Assembly: GCA_030522415.1 (NCBI GenBank)
Contig: CM060107.1
Location: 48,204,307 to 48,268,306 of the forward strand
Source of the DNA: Channallabes apus
Taxonomy: Eukaryota > Chordata > Actinopteri > Siluriformes > Clariidae
Reading direction: 5' to 3'
DNA: 64,000 nucleotides
The translations under genes were made by a program, and so were the position numbers. Positions 24,209-38,500 of the stretch are shown here, piece after piece (within the stretch, counting starts at the first letter, position 1; each line of letters starts with the position of its first letter). The notes under the pieces are model-generated. The model did not search any database, was not told where the DNA came from, and saw only the letters and a program-made list of their open reading frames with translations.

Positions 24209-27200
24209 CATACAGGTACGGCTTGCCATAATATATATATTTGCATTTTTGCATATATATAATAAAAAAATTCTAATGAAAGATTGGACAAAACTAATTT
24301 TATTATAAAGTATACATATAAAAGTATACATGTTTTTGAAAAAATATTAATATTTCTATTTTTCCATATACAACATATTTATTTTCATATTTCTTATTTT
24401 ATTGTCTCATGTAATTTGTAAGACATATGTGCATATTATGTTCTAATATAATGTTTGATAGCGATTATGTGTGTGTGGTGGTGGGGGATCCATGGCAGGG
24501 GAGCATTTCAGCGCATAACACGTGGAGGCGGGGGGCATTTCAACGCATAACAGGTGTTACAAAACAATTGAGCTTGTTCTTTTGTCATTTCGTCAACCAA
24601 TCAAAGGGCTTGTGATCAGTGTTTCTACTGTCGATGCATATCGCCTTTTAAACCAACGCACGAACACGCAATAATCCTAGACAACTCAATCCGGCCATAC
24701 TAATCATCAACAACAGGTGTGCTCGAAGAACCGATTTAGCCAGAGCGTAATTAGCACGATGATCTCATCTTAGATGTGTCAATTCATCCCGGATGTTTCA
24801 AGCGACGTACGAAGAATACCCCCCAGTGCTCAAATATCCCCCTCTTGGTCGGCGAGTGCGAGTGACGTCACTCCCCATACAATCCCGCCCCACAGTATAG
24901 ACCCGCCCCTGACGCTGATTGACAGGTTTCTGTGTAACGTGTTGGAAATGCAATTGCAAATGGATTAGCGATTGCGTTTGAATTTTGGCCAGCTTGACGC
25001 GCGGCGCAGAGAAAGTGAAAAAGCAAACGTGGTGATTGATTTTGCTATTTAAATATGACAGGTTCATGACGTGTAAGACCTGGGAAATACAAATGCAAAT
25101 GGACTTTGTTTTTTCATTTGAAATTTGGCAGTCAGTGTGCGCTCGCAAAGGCGAATCAGCAAACGGTAATGCAAAGTTTGCAATTGCATTTGAATTATGG
25201 CACACTTTGTGCGTCCACATATGGGAAACGCAATTGCAAATGCTATTTACAATTGCATTTGAATATTGTCCGCGATATCGTTCCATACATCACTATGGTG
25301 TACAGCACTGTGCGAAAGTCTTGATCCATTCGTCATTTCTTCATTTTGCCTCCACAGAGCCAGACTTTCTTGTGCTACTTTTAATGTAGTCTTGAACAGT
25401 TCGCCAGGACTTTTCTTGGCTCTCATTTTCGTTCCAGTCTCCGTGCCTAAGCAGTTTCAGAGGAATTATTTTTGTTTGTTAAGCCAAACAGTGACATAAG
25501 AATCATGTAAGCTATCTAACTTCAGGCATGAACCAGTGAGAACCAGGTGCAGATGATGACAGACGATCAGGATGGGGATTAGTATACTGGTGGTGCTGAA
25601 TGCTGAGTGGTTGGAACGGACGAGAGGGGAAATGAGGTCGCTGCTGAGGTCGTATCTTTAAGCACTTTGCACAATTCGTTCTCGTTTCTTTAGTTTAATC
25701 TTTGTCAGGGATTTTAATTTGATGTAGTATAAAGAAGTAAGGAGTAGCTCAAGACCTTCGTGCAGTACCAGAAGTGGAAATGGTTAACTTGAGGCTTGTT
25801 ACGGACGTCCACTTATCATGCATCTGTCTTGTTTTCGTCTTTTGGCTTTCCTCAGCTCTGTGAACGACGGATAGGTCACCTCTAGCGGGACGGATTTGCA
25901 GTCTCTCAGGTTTCTGTCTGATCTGAAAGCTGTTTGGCAGCAGGAGAGGCTGAGACGGAGCCGAGAGAACACTGATCCTCATTCAGCTCTCTGAATGCCG
26001 TCCATGGCAGCGGAATGAGGAAGTGTCCGCGTAGTCTTCTGCTTCATTTGTATAGACTAACAATGTCTGCACGTTGATGGGAGACGAGGGAAATCTGATA
26101 AAGTGGGGGGACAGTTTGGCAGTCCTCTGTAATTGTGGACTTTGGTATTTATTAGTGAGTTTAGGATTACGTTGGATGGAGGCAGAAATTATATGTTGCT
26201 TAATAAAATAAATCTATATAGCCGATTCTTCTTTAGTGTTTTAAACAATCTGATTTGGTAACTAGGTGTTGATTACATTAGTCTCTACTGCAGTTCAGAT
26301 AACATTGTTCTTCAACATAAGAACATGCATGTAATGCTTTCTGCACTGTTCGATTGTACGTTAATGCAAATATCTAATCAGTCAATCACATGGCAGCAAC
26401 TCGATGCATTTCGGCATGTAGACATGGTCAGGATGGTCTGCTGAAGCTCAAACCCAGGATCAAAATAGGGAAGGAAGGTGACTTAAGTGATTTGGAACAC
26501 GGCATGGTAGTTGATGACAGCCAGGCAGGTCTAAGTATTTCCTGAAACTGCTGATCTCCTGGGATTTTCATGTACAACCATCAGTAGGGTTTGCAGAGAA
26601 TGATCTGAAAAAGAGAAAATGTCTCTCAGTTCTCTGGGTGGAAATACCTTGTTGATGCCCGAGGTCAGAGGAGAATGGCTAGACTGGTTTGAGCTGATAG
26701 AAAGGCAACATCAAGTCAAATAACATCTTACACGAGGTTTGCTGAAGTGAGTCTCTGAATACACAACATGTCGAACCTTGAGGCAGACGGACTATAGCAG
26801 CCAAGTCGGTCAGATAACAACTGGAATCTGAGGCTGTAGTTCACATGTACTCACCAAATATGTACAAAAACAAGGCCTAAAATCATCTCGAATTGGTTTC
26901 TTGAACATGACAATGAGGCCACTGTACTGAAATGGCCTCCACAGTCACCAGATCTCAATCCAATAAAGCACCTTTGGGATGTGATGGACTGGAACATTCG
27001 CTTCATGGATGTGCAGCCGACAAATCTGCAGCAACTGCACGATACGATCATGACAATATGGACCAGAAACGATGAGGAATATCCCAGGAGACTTGGATAT
27101 TCCTTATTCCTTGGACCTGGATGGGATGCCAGTTCTTCACAGGATTCTGGCAATACTTTATTTCCCATAATTACAATCTGGTGTAACCGTACACCCCTTT

Positions 27201-30200
27201 CAGATTGGTGCTTGTCCGCATGGTGCAACTGCTGCTGTATAGACATGTACGTGTTCTGCACAGACTTTACAGTGCGTGTTTGTCAGTTTATATTATAACA
27301 CTCTGTTTCATCTAAACTCTGCTCATTTTAAAGCGCCTGATGACACACTATCTCCATTTCCTTTGTGCTTTGTGTCTATAATTAGCCTCCTTTTTCTAGT
27401 TACACCAGCGCCGTTTTCTTGTTTGTCCGTTCGCGTTGCCGCAGTAAACGGCACGGATCTCCGAACACGGCTTGCTAGCCCGAGGCCCTCCGCTCTGATG
27501 TCTCTCCCTCCCTCCTTCCTGTTTCATCTGTCTGTTTTCATCCTTCAATTTCCCGCTTTTGCCCCCCTCCGCATCTGTTTCGCATCCTGCTATCCCTTGT
27601 TTTTCCCTCCCCCACGTAGGCATCTTTTTCCTTCGCCGACAGCCGACTCGTTCCATGGGCTTCGCCGTAATTAATTCAATTTAGTTCACGCCGCTGCTTC
27701 GCGTCGTCTGACAGACGGCTGGTGCCGGCCGCCAAACACCCTGACATCAACAAACAGTCTCTGCGATGTTTCACCTCTCCTTTTCTTTCTGCATAAGGCA
27801 GTACGAGCCTTCAGTCACGCGATCCTTCTCTCTCCGTCATGCTGGCTTTTATTTTAAAGGACTATAATCAAGTCTATTTAAACATTCTTGTCTGGTTGCT
27901 TCACTGCTAATAATTAACTACACGATCCAAAATACCAGTAAAGTGCATTCATGCTTGTAACATGAAACACACCTCGCACACCTAATACTCCATGAGACCG
28001 TGTTATGCTTCCCAGGACTACGTTATGGGATTACATCATGTAGCTCACCGAACATGACCCATCTATCAGTCTGGGTCTTGCGCGTTCTTACCCTTTCTCT
28101 TCTACTTTAAAAGGTCTTAAAAGATGGGATACAGCGATAGGATAAGAGCACACGGGAAATGGGAATAGGGATAGTTGGTTAGAGAAGAGGCTGCGTCTGA
28201 GGGAAGGAGAGACCCAGGGTTATGAGAGAATGAGGGAGTGAAAGTAGAGGAGTAACTTTAACAGCACGTCTAATATTTCTAATATGAATTTGTCCAAATT
28301 TCATCCAACTCCTCTAGGAATAGTCTTTTTGGCAGAGGAAAGGTGACTTGAAGCCAACCGTTTGGAGCTGAAGTGTAAGCAGTTCCTCGCTTCAAAACCA
28401 GAAACACATGCATGTGAAGCAACTTTTACTGCTTTAAAATCCATCATATCGTCGTTTTTTTTTCTTTGTGGCTCGGAAACTGATCGTAAAGTTTACTGGA
28501 TTCCAAAAAAATATATCTGACCTTAAATTAGTCGTCAAATTACTTTTTAATTATGCCGGCTAGAGCGGATAGTAATTAAGCTAATCTTGGTGACGCGTTG
28601 AATGAAGCCTGTAATCCAACTTAAGATTCTTAGTAATCTTTCGCACTCTGGCTGTTGAATTTATTTTAATTCACTTTTTTTGTGTTTAGTGTTCAGCATA
28701 CTTGAGTGTCTAAGCTAATTTAAAGGGTCCCATATTTTCCTGTTTCTTTAAGTCTCAGAGCTCCACAGAAGTATGTCGTGTAATGCTCCATCTGAAATAC
28801 CCCCCAGACAATCATTATATTTATTTATTTATTTTTACCACATTTTATTGTCTATATTAATGAGCTACCGCTGAGCCACAGCCAGAAAAACCAGCAGAGC
28901 TGAGAAACGAGCCAGGAGAGGGTTTCCCCTCATATGAGGTCACATTAGGGAGAAAATCAAATTGACCAATTTTTTTTTTTTTTTAAATACACACACACTG
29001 GAGACCCATCTAAAAATAATTGTGTAAAATTAATTATAAGTTTTTTTTTTTTTTGCATAATAGGTACACTTGGATTTGAAATTGTTGAACCACTTTTGTG
29101 TTGTATATTTCCATACAATACAGCTGTGGCCAAAAGTCTCTTTCCTTTCTCACTGGTCTCAGGATGCTTTACTGTTGGCATGAGTACTTGGAGAATCATC
29201 AGAGAAAATGACTTTACTCCAGTTCTCAGCAGTCCAATCCTTGTACCTTTTAGCAGAATATCAGTCTGTTCCTTATGTTTTTTCCTGGAGAGAAGTGGCT
29301 TCTTTGCTACCCTTCTTGAAATGTACTGTATGAAGTTGAGCGCTACCATCAGTCCTGTGTCATCCAACGGTAAAGCATCTTCAAACCGTTCATGTGCGGG
29401 GTCGCTTCTCAGCCCAGGAAGTGGAGTCACTAAAATTAAAATAAAGATTGATGAATAAAGAACGGTACAAAACATCCTCCAAGAACAACTTCTCACAACC
29501 ATCCAAGAACAGTTTGGTGACGATGCCTTTTCCAGTATGATGGATTTGGGGTCCGTGAAATTTTGGATCCATGGCCAGAAAACCTCTCAGACCTTAATCC
29601 CATTGAGAACTTGTTGTCAAGCCTCAAGAGGCGGGTGGACAAACAAAAAGCCACAAATTCTAAGTATTGATTAAGCAAGAATGGGCTTCCATCAGTCAGG
29701 ATGTGGCCCAGAAGTGGATTGATGGCACGCCAGGGTGAATTCCAGAGGTGTTGGAAAAAGAAGGGCAAATATTGACTCTTTGCATAAACTTAATGTGTAC
29801 TGGTCAATAAAAGTCTTTGACACTTATGTAATGCTTGTAATTCCACTACAGTATGCCATAGTAACATCTGACAAAAACATTGAAGACACTGAAGCACAGT
29901 GAGGGAACAATTAGGGTTTGCATCAAGACTTCAAGAGAACATAATTTACCTGCTCTTAGTGTGAGGGATGTGCTCTTTCTCTTAGTGGCACTTAACGAAT
30001 AGTTTGTGGGAATCTTCCCACCTTTTGGGATTGTTTACGGGAACAGTTGACCACAGTGCCTGGTTCAGTGAGAACACAAGCGCTCCAGGCTCGGGAACTG
30101 CACCCAAGTCCGTTTGAAAAAGTGGTCTTGAACATGATCCGGTATACTCTGGTATGGATCAAATCAGATATGGAAACCAGTTGTGTTTAGAACATGACCC

Positions 30201-30953
30201 TAACAGAGCCTCCGAAATCTCATACCTCTCTGATACTGTTGGAATGCACACAAGAATGTTGATTTTAGAAATATTAATAATAGTCATAGGCATAGTGCGG
30301 AGATTGACGTTCTCATTCCATTCTTCTCCTTATTAATTGATGGCTCACAAATTAACTAGGTGCATACTGCCCCCTGCTGTATCGGAGAGTGACAAAGTGT
30401 ACCCGAGTAAGGAGAACAATAAAAATATGAGCGCTGGCCCGTGAGTGAGCGAGGAGGGGGGGAGCAATCATTCCTAGTCACGGTACAAATCACTCGTGCC
30501 AATTGTTAAAACACCCGTAGAATGTGTTAAGCTGCACTTTAATGTAGCATGAGCATCAGTTTATTTCACATATCGCTTAGGAAGCATCCTTTATCCTCAC
30601 TAGTTAGTAGCAATCTTGTGATAGTCATTGCTATTTCTCAAGATATTTCTAAAGCATTTGCAGAAAAGTACAGAGCTCCCACTAGTTTCCACCCCCTTAT
30701 GTAGTCTTATGTCTCGTCTCCACTGTTCAGACACAGAGGAAGTGAGTGGGCAGTTAGGGATCTTTAGTTTCAGAGAGTGAATTTCCCACCATGATCATCA
30801 GCAGCTCCGTAGGGCTGGAGACCTGTGAAGAAAGAAGCGTTAAAGCTTTAGTGTTGTTCAGGTCTCACATACACACTTTAAAAACGGTGCACATTGGCCA
30901 TTGACTTGGCCTCATGCACAGTTCATTACACACAATAACTTTTAGCACTTTGA

Positions 30954-30997
<44 letters not shown>

Positions 30998-33900
30998 CTT
31001 TCAGGTCATACTGTTGGCAGGCTCGCGAGAATTCTGGACCGAGGAAACAAAATAAAGGTGTCTGTGAGTGATGTGTCCTCTAGGCAGCCATACAATATGC
31101 AGAATCGTTGCACAAAGACTTCCTGTGCACCGTGAGAGCGAGATGAGGAAATCGAATCATATTTAAAAGGCTGCGCAGGATGTTATCCCTTTCTCTAGAA
31201 TTATTACTTCACTCCCGTCCCTGTTGACTCCTATTTTTGGCCCCTGTGTGCATCTGCATTAAAACCCGCTTTATGTTCCAAGAGAGACTTACTGGAACTT
31301 CCTTTAGTTTACTGCTCTCTCTCCCTCCGGATTCTCTCCTGAGATTTTCAGCATTCTCACTTTGAACCGTTTTTGTTTTTCTTTGCTTCAGCTTGTGACC
31401 GGTGTGGAATTTCTCTTCTACTTTTCTCGTGAAAAAGCTACCAGCCCACACTTATTGTTTAAGCTTTGTTTTGTGTCTTTGGTTACCAGTGTCATGTTTG
31501 TATGGCTAATTATACTGTTTTTAGAGGAAATATAACACACTCAAGATGTGTTTGTATTCTATTATGGCTCAATAGATGAGCTGATTTAATGTGCAAAAGG
31601 CAAGCACCCTCACATACTGTATATTGAAAAGGAATAAAGAAGGTCCAAAAGCAGGATTTAGAGCAGATGAGGACATTTTAAATGGATAAATAGTTGATCC
31701 ATCAGTTTAATTGTTTGGACAAAGACATGGATTTATGATGTCGGTATAAAAAGCTGTGCTCCTCTAAGGACAGGCCTTGACAGATTCGGAAATCAGTTCA
31801 TGAAGTACCTTGTTTTTTTATCGGAGAAAGACTGAACCACCCAGCTGAAAGACAAGGGACGAACAAGTATCCACCCTGTCTTATTTCCCTTGATGAAACA
31901 GCCGTTTTTTTTTCTTTTCTTCCATTTCCGTTGGATTAACGTTATAATGTGATGTCTGTCTTATTAGGGGCTTTAATAAATACATTTTCTATAACAGATG
32001 CTCTCACAGGCGGTGCAGACTGCAAGGTTAATTACCGGTGTATACAGCCGTTTGTAATGCAATATGTTTTTTTTTCGTTTCTATAGTATTGGCTCAATTA
32101 CATTTAACAAAAACTCGAATGTTGGATGCGCTTAAAGATGTCCTGTAAAGAAAACATTGAACTGAGTCATTATTTATAGTCTTTTCTAACACTGAAACTA
32201 CTGAAAGCACAAACTTGCTTTGTGGACGTTCAGCATTTAATGTAACTGTAACTCAGTCGATAAAAAACATATCATGCTTTTTAATACATGAAAACAAAAT
32301 GTAATCATTTGGCAAGTTGATTTAAGAAAAAAAACCAAGTTATAAGAAATGCATCATGGTGTTTTCAAGAATACACTACATGAAAATATTTGGCGAAACC
32401 TGCAAATGACATTGTATCCAAATACAATGCGGAATTGGTCCAGCTTCACTCTTCTTGGAAGGCTTTTTAGTGTGGGGAATTTGTTCATTCTGTAGAGCAT
32501 TTCTGAGGTCAGGCACTGATGTTGCATAAGAATGAAGAAGGCCTGGCTCACAATCTCCGTTCCTGATCATCCCAAAGGTGCTTGATGGGGTAGAGGTCAG
32601 GGCTCTATGTTAGGGCCAGTCAAGTTCTTCCACACCAAACACATCAAACCATGTCTTTATAGTCCTTGCTTTGTGCACTGGAATAGAAAATGGTTCTCCC
32701 CAAACTGTTGTCACAAAGTCGGTGTGCCGAAGCATTAAAGTTGCCCTTCACTGGGAATAAGGGGCCTGATTGAAACACCTGAATTCAATAATTAACAGGT
32801 TTGGACAAATGCTTGGAGTATATTGTCCATATGGTGTATAAATTGTCCTACACATCAAATGCTCCTCATACCATTATCTTTCACTAGATAGACCAGCTAA
32901 ATAAAAATGCTTGTTAAGCAACTCTGCTGACACAAGGGGAATTAGGAAGCGATTTGCGAGCTATTCAGAATTGCATGATACTATAACACTCCTTTAAAGG
33001 ACACGTGCTGATGGTTGTTAACGGAATAAGTATCCATTTGAATAGACTCCAGCATCTGTGCGAATGATGTGGAGAAAAACATGAATTGCAGATGGTAGAG
33101 AGAAAAGGGGTCCTTTAGGCATTCAGTATTCCACATTTTACGAATAAATCCGAACAAGGGAATAATGTGCAGAGAGGAAGGCTGGTATGCCTGTTAGTGG
33201 CTTTAATAAATTTCACAATACAGCCTCATTGATGTGAATGAGCCGTGCATTAGCAGTTTCTTTTATTAACTTTTTAACTTTTTATCATTTTGGCAGCTGC
33301 TTTCTGGTAAAACCTCTCACAAGTGGGGTGTTATCCAGGCCAAGCACAGAGCTGTTAAATGTTTAAAGTGCCTGAGGGTTAAGGAAAACCGTAAAATGCC
33401 AGACAGTTAAGGAGGGACAAAAGGAGTCACAATTTAACTCTACTCTATATCCTGGCCATTCATGGTTCGTGGCACGAACTCTAATATAGATTATTTTTAA
33501 ATTGAAATACGTTTCCCTGTAAGGTAACGCACTACAGGTGGTGCACTGTAAAATATTCACACTTCTGCAGTCAGTCGGAGCAAATTATATGCAAAGTTTA
33601 TTTGGAATTGCAACAAAATCTTATAATAATAATATTGGGATATTTATAAATTTGTGATACTAACAGAATCGCAATACAAATCTAATCGCCACCTACGTAT
33701 TGCAATAATATCGTATCGACTAGTCCCTGGTGATTCCCATCCCTACTGTTAATATAATACGATGTTGAGTCAAAAATGATCCGCACTCTGGCTGTAGATT
33801 ATCTAAGCACTGATAAGACCAACAGAAGTTTCAATATAACCGAAGTGTGGATCGTTTTTGACTTACCTTCGTTGATACCAGCAGTTTGTTTTTGCTTCAC

Positions 33901-35501
33901 GCATCTATTACCCAAAAAGAGAAAACAATTTTTCACTTTTTGTTCATTAACATGGTTCTCCTTGCCACGCACTCCTTTCTCTCAGAATCTGCACCACCTT
34001 CTGCACTAATAGACAATTTTTCCAGATTATGAAACGACAAAAGTGACTAGAGTGCAGATCAGCACAAAAAAAAAAAACTTAAACAGTTATATAACTCTAA
34101 CACGAGTACGGAACTTCAGGTCCATGCATTTTAAATACTTCATTAAGCCAAAGTGAAGACACAAGCTCGAATTACATCCCGTTGTGTAATGAGAGAACAC
34201 GACAGCTCATAGCCAAGGCTTTTCTGCCTTATCCTTGAGGATAAAGACTACATCTATATAGTATCAGATTTTCCAGGACGGCATTAGTGCATTTCATTAT
34301 GTTTTATGTTGCGTATAACTTTACAGACTAATTAATGGGATCTATGGAGAGCTAAATCGATACGTGCCCAGTGGGATTGCTAATAAATGTACGGTTTTTA
34401 TTCACACCTGGATTTGTCCAAACTGAGAACATCTGGAGACATTTGTACGCACAACATCTGCGTTCAGAGATCAGGATTTCACGTCTAATCCGATGTCCTG
34501 TTCTTGCTTTATTTATATATAAATTTTTTTTTTAATATACTGTGAGTTGCTTCACACAGGCTCACCTTTCCATATCTTTCTCTAGGCGGTAATTAGCTCC
34601 AGTAGATCTCTCAAACTGCTCCGGAGGGGCTGCCGTGTCAGCCGCTTCTCCCGCTGCCAAAGATATGGCGTTATTGCTTCTGACATTTTTAGGTTGGTCG
34701 TGTTATGTCGAGGTGGATCGTTCTTCATGACCGCGAGTCGTGTATGCCTAGCCAGGCTTATGCGCAGGGAAAATAAAAACCATGAAGACAGATGTGTCTC
34801 TTTGGAATTGAGTTCTGTTTTTCTTAACCGCCATCACGTCCAGACTTGTCCTGTCTGTTTTACGAGGATCTGAGACATTCCCCTCTGTCACTCTTTTTTT
34901 TTTTTTTTTTGTTTTTTTTCTTTTTAAAGAATGCCTTTGGTCTCAATGCTTCTGCTGTCAATTATGGTTAATTGACACACACATCTTTTCATCCCCTTTC
35001 CATACAGGTTCACATTTGCACAACAGGCCTGATCGTCACCCCGCCTCCGAGCAGTCCTGTAACGACGGCGTCGGTCTTCACTTTTCCTCCAGAGACCAGC
35101 TACGCCTCGATCCCAGTGGTCAGTCCGAACACTAAGTATTCCCTTATTCCCCGTGTGGCTCTGAAACACTGTGTAGTGCCGTGTGAAAAGGTCAGACGGT
35201 CAGATGTTATGAAGATAATCGTGGTTGAGTAGCAGCACCCGTTCGCTACACCACCAGTCACATGACTGACTTTACAGTACATGAATAAACATCACCTGAA
35301 CTGTAAAGCACATTAACAGATACAAAATACAAATCTGTTTTTTTTTTTTTTTTTTTTTTTTTTTCCTTTTTCAAAAAACATGAATCAGATTTCAACCATA
35401 TCTGTTTGATGATTGATGTCTCCATGTATTTATGTATGTGCACACATTCAGATTTACGACTTAATCCTCTCAGTTCAGACATCTGCTGAAAACCAAACCA
35501 A

Positions 35502-35562
<61 letters not shown>

Positions 35563-38500
35563 AGCTGAAATTGGAAAGGAGGAACAAAAGCCATGTGCCA
35601 TCTGATACTAAGACACCCCCTTTGGTGCTCTCTCCTGGCCTTAGACCACACACTCATGTCTGTGAGTGATTGATGTACCTCAGACGCCTGTGTGGTGTGG
35701 CTGTGTGTGTTCTGTGTCTGTTGTGCTTTCCATATCTCAATTTAAATGCATGGATTTGTTTGGAAAAAAATATGGTTTGGAGCACAAAAAAAAAAAGTTT
35801 CTTCTTTTTTCTCCCGGCCGGATTAGTTTTAATAGGTTTTGGGAATCGATGCATACCGAAACATTTGTAGGTTGTGAGTAATTATTTTTCAACAGAAGCG
35901 TCGGGTAGGTTAATAATCGTTTCCAGGATAAACTCTGGATTCAGTTATAAAATGCTTCCTGAGCGAATGAAAGAACTAATGAGGTCCATGCATCCTTACT
36001 AAAACATTGATAATTTGTAGATAAAATTAGTTTAGCGCAATTTGTAATATAGTTTAGTCATGTCTTTAAAAAAAAAAAAAATGTATTTCAGGACACTTTA
36101 CCTCCTCCTCCACCTCCTCCCCCACAATCGTCCGCTGTGGGCGCCGCGTCCTCGTTGGCCGCAGGACAGAGGCCGTCCCCCACCACGAGTGACCAGAGTG
36201 GACGACAGAGGCCAACTGTGTAAGTGTTAAAGCAATACAAGATGAACTGCAATACTGAGAAATATACGGCCGTACGTGTTTTTCATTTGCTATGCACGTG
36301 AGATTTTGTCTCTGCGTGACCTCCCTGCAGCTGAGCATGCCCGAGCACAGGTGAAAGTTCAGAGGTCGGCAGTGGGGTGGGAGGGGGACGGTTCAGTTGC
36401 AATCTCTCGGGTCCCATCCCAGAGTCTGACTCTGTGATTTATCCCCTAACCTTTCACCCCACGCTTGTGCCTCACTCTCACTACCCTTAAACATGCGTGA
36501 CTAATTTGTATCATATAAAAAAAAATGTCCGTGCCTGTTTTTTGACCTTGCACAAGTCCTTATGAGTGATTTCTGCCGCCATTTCAGCATGACCATTTAA
36601 AATGACACAGGACTGATGGTAACGCTCACCTTCTCTTCTCTGGACCAGCTTTCCCCCCCAGATGCCCCAAGCAATCATAAAGGGGATTCATCAGAGAAAA
36701 TGACTTTAGCCCAGTCCTCAGCAGTCCAATCATTGTACCTTTTGCAGAATTTCAGTCTGTCTGTGATTTTTCTGGAGAGAAGTAGCTTCTTTACTGTTAT
36801 TCTTGAAATGCATGAAGGTGAGCGCTACCATCCGTTCTGTGTCATCCAACAGTAAAGCATCCAGAGACCATTCATTTGTTTGGTCGCTTCTCAGGCAGGG
36901 GAGTGGGTTCACTCACAACTTTGCCTAAGAACACAGCCATGAATAAAGAATGGTATAAAAACATTCTCCACGAGCAACTTCTCCCAACCATCCAAGAACA
37001 GTTTGGTGAGGAACGATGCCTTTTCCACCATGATGGAGTTCCTTGCCATAAGGCAAAAATGATGACTAAGTGGCTCTGGGAACAAAACATCGAAATGTTG
37101 GGTCTATGACCAGGAAACTCCACAAACCTTAATCCCACTGAGAACTTCTGGTCAACCCTCAAGAGGAGGGTGGACAAAAAAACCGAGCAAATTCGGACAA
37201 ATTCTGATTATGCAAGATCAGTCAGGATGTGGCCCAGAAGTTGATTGACAGCATGTCAGGTTGAATTAGAGAGGTCTTGAAAAAGAAGGTTCAACACTGC
37301 ATAGATTGACTTTATGCTTAAATTTGATGTCATGGTCAATAAAAGCCTCTGACACTTATGAAATGCTTCGTCAGTATACCAAAGTAACATCTGACAAAAA
37401 GATCTAAATATCACTGAAGCAGCAGACTTTGTGAAAATTAGTGTTCGCATTCTCAAAACTGTACTTGCAGTGCAACTCTGGATCGATGTAGTAATAAAAT
37501 GATTCATGTATGTGACTCTCTCAGGTACATCGCGATGTTCCCGTACACACCTCGTAAGGAGGATGAGCTGGAGCTGAGAAAGGGTGAGATGTTCCTGGTG
37601 CTGGAGCGCTGTCAGGACGGCTGGTTTAAAGGAACGTCCATGCACACCGGCAAGATTGGAGTCTTTCCTGGCAACTACATGAGTCCTGTCAGCAGGTACT
37701 GTATATACAGTACATACAGTATAAACACACTGGCCATTAGTTATTGCTTAAAGCCAAAGCATCAGTTTTTATGTATAATTTTCAAAAAAAATCCTTCGTA
37801 ATTATACAATAGACACGTATTGAGAGATTGTTTTTGGTTTTCAGAACTGTGGCAAACGGCAGTCAGCCCAAAGTGCCGTTAGCAATGTGCTCGCAGGCTG
37901 GGCGTGGCGTCACCTTAGTTAGCTCCTCGCCCTCTCCCATCGGAGCTGCCCTGGGTGGTGTTGACCCCAACAAGCCACTCCCTATTTGCACAGGTCCCGC
38001 CCCTTCCAGCCCAATTCCAGCCACTGTAGTGACAGCGGCTCATGTGACTCCTGGTCAGCATCCCAAAGTGCTCATGCATGTGACGTCACAGATGACTGTG
38101 AACCAGGCTCGAAACGCTGTGAGGACCGGTAAGACATGCTATATAGTACAATACCTTTCACACTGTTATGCTAATTGTTTCAAATTTCTACCAGCACCAA
38201 GCCTTCTCAAGCACAGCTGAATATCTGTAAAAACCTTTGTACTGAAAGCTTGTATAGAGATATATATATATATTTATTAACACAGCCTCTCCCACTCTAG
38301 CTGTGTGCCACACTCAGGACCGGCCCACTGCAGCGGTCACACCCATCCAATCCCAGAACGCCATAGCTTTCCTGCCTCACCTGGCCGTGTGTCCGCAGAC
38401 GTCGCCGGGTTGCATTTCCGCGTCGAACCCTACGTCAAACAGAATGGGAGCGGCTATGGGTTGCGCCGCCATCTCGCTTACCCCACCCAACATCAGCGCT

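Larger units (their letters stand above)
21028..25285. mobile_element. Foldback (long inverted repeat) DNA transposon, 4258 bp with nested inserts
   Basis: Two near-identical inverted arms of about 820 bp: 21028-21849, and 23396-25285 minus a 1.07-kb insert. The ends are TGGAACGATATCGCG and its complement. Both sides are flanked by the same 10 bp TACATCACTA (21018-21027 and 25286-25295), a clean target-site duplication. Arms differ at only a few bases by eye (for example C/T in the AAGCCGGCC segment). Long arms, no obvious transposase of its own and a 9-11 bp duplication recall Foldback/MULE-type elements, but the family assignment is inference. It lies in the sh3rf3 intron between the exons at 17256 and 35008. 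Confidence 0.88.
17565..35007 (+). other. Large sh3rf3 intron, 17.4 kb
   Basis: Between two phase-matched exons. Contains the GGAT/GAT array, the GGGCCCAAG element, the foldback complex, and Tc1 and hAT relics. The stretches 19600-21000, 27270-29080, 29900-32350 and 32850-35000 hold no gene that I can see. Confidence 0.75.

Noticed and set aside
24037..24331. Tyr/Ile-repeat frames
   Set aside because: Translation of the (AT)n microsatellite.
21028..25285. Long frames in both foldback arms (about 160-180 residues)
   Set aside because: They are identical in the two arms because the arms are inverted copies. Composition follows the CAATTGCAAATG motifs, and no transposase motif occurs.
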